NCBI GenBank assembly: GCA_002731735.1
Contig: PCCM01000022.1
Coordinates: 11,235 to 19,500, forward strand
DNA: 8,266 nt
Direction of reading: 5' to 3'
Origin: Gemmatimonadota bacterium
GTDB taxonomy: Bacteria > Gemmatimonadota > Gemmatimonadetes > Longimicrobiales > Gaopeijiaceae
Shown here: positions 5,175 through 8,266 of the stretch, piece by piece
Layout of the letters: the number at the start of each line of letters is the position of its first letter
Position numbering within the stretch: position 1 is the first letter of the stretch
The notes under the pieces: model-generated
Database searches by the model: none
The model's input: only the letters and a program-made list of their open reading frames with translations
What the model was told of the DNA's origin: nothing
Made by a program: the position numbers and the translations under genes

Positions 5175-7706
5175 CTACCCCAGCAGGTCCAACTGCCCGA
5201 CCCTCCCCTCGTTCCCTTCGTTCCCGGCCTGCACCTCGCTCTTGGCACCCACGTTCTCGCTGTACGCCCGCGTCACTTCCACCACCCGGTCGTCCGCGGC
5301 CGGCCGGACCAACGGCCTTCCTTGCGTTCGCCGCCCCTGGGTCCGGACCTCGTCGGCACGGAGGCGCGTGACCTGCCCGCTCGCCATGACGACCATGACC
5401 TCGTCTCCCTCGAGCACCTCCAAGGCGGACACAAGCACGGTCCCAGGTGCGGCCCCAGGTGCGGTCGCCTCGCCGGTGGGCACCGCCATGGTGCCCAGTC
5501 CGCCACGCCTCTGGAGCGGGAAGTCGCTCACCTCCGTGCGCTTTCCCTTCCCGTCCTCCGTGACGCTCAGCACCCACGCATCCCTACGGATGAGCAGCAT
5601 CCCGACAACGGAGTCGTCGCCCTTCAGGTCGATGCCCTTCACCCCCTGCGCCGTACGCCCAAGAACCGAGAGATCGGATTCCGGAAAGCGGATCGCCCTG
5701 CCGGCCTTGGTGATCAGCATGACCTCGCCCTCGCCGTCCGAAAGGCGCACATCCATAATACGGTCACCCGCCTTCAGCCCCGCGGCGATTACGCCCCCAG
5801 ACCGTGGATTCGCGAAATCCGAAAGCTTGGTCCGTTTCATGAGGCCGTTCTTGGTGAGGAACACGACGAAGCGCTCCACAGTGAGATCGTCCGGCGCCAG
5901 CATCGTGACTATCGCGTCACTTCGATCGGCCTGAGTCAGCGCGTAGATCGACTGACCCCTGGACGCCCTTCCCCCCTCGGGTACATCCAACACCGGGAGG
6001 AAATGGAGATGCCCATTCTCGGTGAAGGCGAGCAACCAGCTCTGCGTGCGCGCTACGAAAATCCGCTCCAGATAATCGTTCTCGAACCGCTCCATCCCGG
6101 CCAATGGCTTTCCAGACGAGACGCGGCGCCGATAGAGGTGCATCGGAATTCGCTTCACGAACCCCTCGTGGCTGACGGTGATCACCGCATCTTCATCGGC
6201 AACCGTGTTTTCCACCTCCATCTCGTCCGACTCGTCATCCTCCAGAAGGATTGTCCGCCGCGCATCCCCATATTTTTCAACGATCTCGTCGAGCTCCTCG
6301 AGCATGATCTCGAGCTTTCGGGCCTCACTCTTGAGTATCTCTTTGAGTCCCCTGATGAGGGCCCGGAGCTCCTTGAGTCTCCTCTTCAGTTCTGCCTGCT
6401 CGAGCGAAGTCAATTTGGCGAGTCGCATGTTGAGAATGGCGTCTGCCTGAATCTCCGAGAGTCCGAGAAGGTCCTGGAGCTTCTCGGAGGCCTCTGAACG
6501 ATCCGCCGACCCTCGGATGATTTCGATGACCTCGTCGATGGTACCGAGCGCGGCTACCAAGCCCTCCGCGATGTGTTTTTCGGCTTGCGCCTTCTCGAGA
6601 TCATGCTGGGAGCGGCGCTGGATGACCTCGACGCGGTGATCCCTGAAACGCTCAAGAAGCTGGACGAGAGTGAACTCTTTCGGCTCGCCGTGGTCCAGCG
6701 CGATCATGATGGCCCCAAACGTGCTTTGGAGGCTGGTCTTCTTGAGCAACAACTTGATGACCTTCCCCGCCTTGGCACCCCGTTTCAGCTCCAATACGAG
6801 CCGGAGCCCGTCCCGGTCCGACTCGTCACGGATGTCGGAGAGGTCCACAACGCCGCCTTTTCTCGCAAGATCGGCGATCTGCCGGATGATCCGAGCCTTG
6901 GAGACCGCATAGGGAAGCTCGGTCACCACGAGTTGGCCCCTCCCCCCCCTCAGCGTCTCCTTCACGATACGGGCACGCATGATTATGCGGCCCCGCCCGG
7001 TCTCGTACATGTCACGAATTCCGTCACACCCGACTACGAATCCACCTGTCGGAAAGTCAGGCCCCGGAAGGTGCTTCATCAAGACATCGAGTGTTGGATC
7101 AGGCTCCTCGATCAGAGCCCTCAGGGCGGCGGCGACCTCCCTCAGGTTGTGGGGTGGCACGTTCGTGCTCAACCCCACGGCGATCCCCGAGGACCCGTTA
7201 ATCAGAAGGTTCGGCACCCGGGACGGGAGAACGGTAGGCTCGGTTCGCTGCCCATCGAAATTCTCGATGACGTCCACCGTTTCCTTTTCGATGTCCGCGA
7301 GGATGTCCTCGGCAATCGGCGCAAGTTTGGCTTCCGTGTACCGGTAAGCCGCCGCGGAGTCACCGTCGATGGATCCGAAGTTCCCTTGCCCGTCCACGAG
7401 CGGATAACGAAGGGAAAAGTCCTGGACCATGCGCACGAGCGCGTCGTACACGGCTGTATCACCATGCGGGTGATACTTGCCCAAGACCTCACCCACCACA
7501 GTTGCACTCTTCTTGTAGAGCCTGTCCGGCCTCAGCCCCGCCTCGTGCATGGCGAAGAGGATGCGCCTGTGGACGGGCTTGAGCCCGTCCCGAACATCGG
7601 GCAGGGCCCTCTGGACGATCACGCTCATCGAATAGTCAAGGAAGGATTCTCGCATCTCCTGCTCGATGAGCCTCGGCAGGATGCGCTCGCGCGTCTGGGC
7701 CGTCAT
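5175..7706 (-). CDS. gyrA: GyrA-type DNA topoisomerase II subunit A, with altered GyrA-box
   Basis: With GyrB this subunit breaks and rejoins DNA to introduce negative supercoils. The 843-residue product has the breakage-reunion core with RALPDVRDGLKPVHRRIL (33-50), HPHGDTAVYD (79-88) and the catalytic Arg122-Tyr123 in AYRYTE, then a coiled-coil arm (about 360-480) and a beta-pinwheel C-terminal domain (about 505-815). Thr84 and Asp88 occupy the positions of E. coli Ser83 and Asp87. The start is ATG 7706, with GGGAG 5 nt upstream; an in-frame ATG at 7757 would add 17 residues unlike GyrA. The usual blade-1 GyrA-box is missing: residues 526-537 read RRRVSSGKPLAG, whereas QRRGGLG appears at 732-738, where E. 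coli has a degenerate repeat. No gyrB is adjacent and the acidic C-terminal tail is absent. It may be a gyrase subunit or a paralogue acting like topoisomerase IV subunit A (ParC). Confidence 0.93.
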   Translation of the reverse strand: MTAQTRERILPRLIEQEMRESFLDYSMSVIVQRALPDVRDGLKPVHRRILFAMHEAGLRPDRLYKKSATVVGEVLGKYHPHGDTAVYDALVRMVQDFSLRYPLVDGQGNFGSIDGDSAAAYRYTEAKLAPIAEDILADIEKETVDVIENFDGQRTEPTVLPSRVPNLLINGSSGIAVGLSTNVPPHNLREVAAALRALIEEPDPTLDVLMKHLPGPDFPTGGFVVGCDGIRDMYETGRGRIIMRARIVKETLRGGRGQLVVTELPYAVSKARIIRQIADLARKGGVVDLSDIRDESDRDGLRLVLELKRGAKAGKVIKLLLKKTSLQSTFGAIMIALDHGEPKEFTLVQLLERFRDHRVEVIQRRSQHDLEKAQAEKHIAEGLVAALGTIDEVIEIIRGSADRSEASEKLQDLLGLSEIQADAILNMRLAKLTSLEQAELKRRLKELRALIRGLKEILKSEARKLEIMLEELDEIVEKYGDARRTILLEDDESDEMEVENTVADEDAVITVSHEGFVKRIPMHLYRRRVSSGKPLAGMERFENDYLERIFVARTQSWLLAFTENGHLHFLPVLDVPEGGRASRGQSIYALTQADRSDAIVTMLAPDDLTVERFVVFLTKNGLMKRTKLSDFANPRSGGVIAAGLKAGDRIMDVRLSDGEGEVMLITKAGRAIRFPESDLSVLGRTAQGVKGIDLKGDDSVVGMLLIRRDAWVLSVTEDGKGKRTEVSDFPLQRRGGLGTMAVPTGEATAPGAAPGTVLVSALEVLEGDEVMVVMASGQVTRLRADEVRTQGRRTQGRPLVRPAADDRVVEVTRAYSENVGAKSEVQAGNEGNEGRVGQLDLLG
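5442..5465. repeat. 12-bp tandem repeat inside the topoisomerase C-terminal domain
   Basis: cccaggtgcgg at 5442-5452 recurs exactly at 5454-5464 with a 12-bp period. On the coding strand it gives APGA-APGT (residues 749-756), a small Ala/Pro/Gly loop that by eye is an insertion of about seven residues relative to E. coli GyrA. The frame is kept. Confidence 0.8.
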
Positions 7707-7721
7707 TCCATCTCCCGGTGA

Positions 7722-7741
7722 ACCGAACATATACCGAACAT
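7722..7741. repeat. ACCGAACAT direct repeat at the topoisomerase promoter
   Basis: ACCGAACAT occurs at 7722-7730 and again at 7733-7741, identical over nine bases with an 11-bp period, about one helical turn. It overlaps the candidate -10 hexamer and the adjacent spacer. A weaker copy, ACCGAATA, lies at 7826-7833. Such phased direct repeats often bind a tandem DNA-binding protein, so an operator is possible; no regulator is identified. Confidence 0.6.
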
Positions 7742-7754
7742 CATGGCATCTCAA
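7726..7754 (-). promoter_or_regulatory. Candidate sigma70 promoter for the topoisomerase gene
   Basis: On the minus strand TTGAGA (7749-7754) and TATGTT (7726-7731) are separated by exactly 17 nt. The -35 matches consensus at five of six positions, the -10 at four. Transcription would start around 7718-7720, leaving a short leader that still contains the GGGAG ribosome binding site at 7712-7716. The ATG starts at 7730 and 7757 would then lie upstream of the transcript, which supports the start at 7706. Confidence 0.45.
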
Positions 7755-7806
7755 CACGATGCTTCGCGTACGATCTCAGGATGGGTGGAGCAAAGCAAGT
7801 CGGGGC

Positions 7807-7846
7807 AAAACAACAAGCGCCGTGGACCGAATACGACCCGCGGCGC
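7807..7846 (-). terminator. Rho-independent terminator-like hairpin for the right-edge gene
   Basis: Read on the minus strand, GCGCCGCGG and CCACGGCGC form a 9-bp GC-rich stem with one C-A mismatch around a 12-nt loop (arms at 7838-7846 and 7817-7825). TTGTTGTTTT follows at once (7807-7816). It lies about 163 nt beyond the stop at 8009 and about 50 nt upstream of the topoisomerase -35, so it would insulate the two genes. The interrupted T-run and the mismatch lower confidence. Confidence 0.5.
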
Positions 7847-8008
7847 CTCATCCGGCCCCAACTTCAAGTGACCCGGACAAGCGGAGAGCGAATCTGTACA
7901 CTGCGTCCATGTGCGGGACAGCCGACTCGGAAAAGCTGGCCCCCTGCGCGTTGCGGTCGCCTGGCACACCCTCACTCGTTTTCAGCGGATCGGCGAGGTC
8001 TGTCTTCG

Positions 8009-8266
8009 TCAGTCCGGGAAAATGAAGTCTCTGGCGAGTTCCTCAGTGACGGGCCCGCCGGTAACCAATTCGACGAGCGCCTCCATCTCCAAACCAAGCT
8101 CATACAGACGAGCCTGGACGGAGAACGCATGGGCAAAATCGAAATACGCGGACACGGCAAATTCATCCGCCGGGTGATGGGCCACGACCACGGACTCCAT
8201 CTCGATTCGAAGTATCCCGACGATGATCGCTACGGCGTGGAGTAAGGACCTCTGCTCGGAGAGAGT
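8009..8266 (-). CDS. Uncharacterised protein, 5' end cut by window
   Basis: The frame is open from the right edge through 85 codons to a TGA at 8009-8011. The visible part has no usable start before Met23; an ATG at 8200 would give only 63 residues with a poor ribosome binding site, and the upstream codons (SEQRSLLHAVAIIVGILRIE) look coding, so the true start is probably beyond 8266. The protein is mostly helical, with HHPADEFAVSAYFDFAH near residues 30-46, an acidic ELGLEMEALVELV helix near 56-68 and a GPVTEELARDFIFPD end. There is no clear membrane segment. I do not recognise the family; its helices and acidic composition suggest a small cytosolic protein. It is followed by a probable terminator and then by the topoisomerase gene in the same direction. 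Confidence 0.65.
   Translation of the reverse strand, partial: TLSEQRSLLHAVAIIVGILRIEMESVVVAHHPADEFAVSAYFDFAHAFSVQARLYELGLEMEALVELVTGGPVTEELARDFIFPD

Larger units (their letters stand above)
7707..8008. other. 302-bp intergenic region upstream of the topoisomerase gene
   Basis: This stretch separates the stop of the right-edge gene from the topoisomerase start. It holds the candidate promoter at 7726-7754, the ACCGAACAT direct repeats and a terminator-like hairpin, each listed separately. Between about 7850 and 8008 I see no gene, RNA or strong regulatory signal. The short open frames here have implausible compositions. Confidence 0.7.

Noticed and set aside
5322..6497. 391-codon open frame antisense to the topoisomerase gene
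   Set aside because: It mirrors the codon positions of a well-supported gyrA-type gene in GC-rich DNA, has no domain-like pattern and no ribosome binding site.
6573..7721. 382-codon open frame antisense to the topoisomerase N-terminal half
   Set aside because: It is the shadow of strongly conserved GyrA sequence; its product shows no recognisable fold pattern.
7751..7975. 74-codon minus-strand frame in the intergenic region
   Set aside because: Composition is implausible (Cys, Arg and Pro rich) and it runs through the terminator-like hairpin.

Overview
This GC-rich window carries seven chromosomal genes, two of them cut by the window edges, and no sign of phage, IS element, CRISPR array, tRNA or rRNA. 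The protein set suggests a Gemmatimonadota-like bacterium: exported TolB-type beta-propeller and M28 metallopeptidase genes back to back, a GyrA-type topoisomerase away from gyrB, and small uncharacterised proteins of a kind I associate with that phylum. The assignment is inferred from recalled protein resemblance and was not searched.

Left part (1-2238): a MazG-like nucleotide pyrophosphohydrolase gene runs leftwards off the window. It is divergent from a compact rightward operon of three genes: an uncharacterised 110-residue protein, queE (7-carboxy-7-deazaguanine synthase of the queuosine/preQ0 pathway) and a NudL-like Nudix hydrolase whose GTG start overlaps the queE stop by 8 nt. Three of these four genes act on nucleotides or nucleotide-derived cofactors.

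Middle part (2296-5162): a leftward gene for an exported TolB-like beta-propeller and a rightward gene for a secreted M28 zinc peptidase (signal peptide, PA domain, catalytic domain, C-terminal PDZ) are divergent. Only 23 nt separate them, and those bases hold the two ribosome binding sites back to back. Both products are expected outside the cytoplasm.

Right part (5175-8266): a leftward gene encodes an 843-residue GyrA-type topoisomerase A subunit. Its stop lies only 12 nt from the peptidase stop. The canonical blade-1 GyrA-box is replaced by RRRVSSGKPLAG, while a GyrA-box-like QRRGGLG sits in the last part of the C-terminal domain, so a topoisomerase IV-like role is possible. Upstream of it are a promoter candidate overlapped by an 11-bp-period direct repeat, a terminator-like hairpin, and the 3' part of an uncharacterised gene that enters from the right edge.

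I see no multi-gene defence or other novel system. The strongest leads are the rearranged GyrA-box, the direct repeat at its promoter and the very tight divergent and convergent gene junctions.
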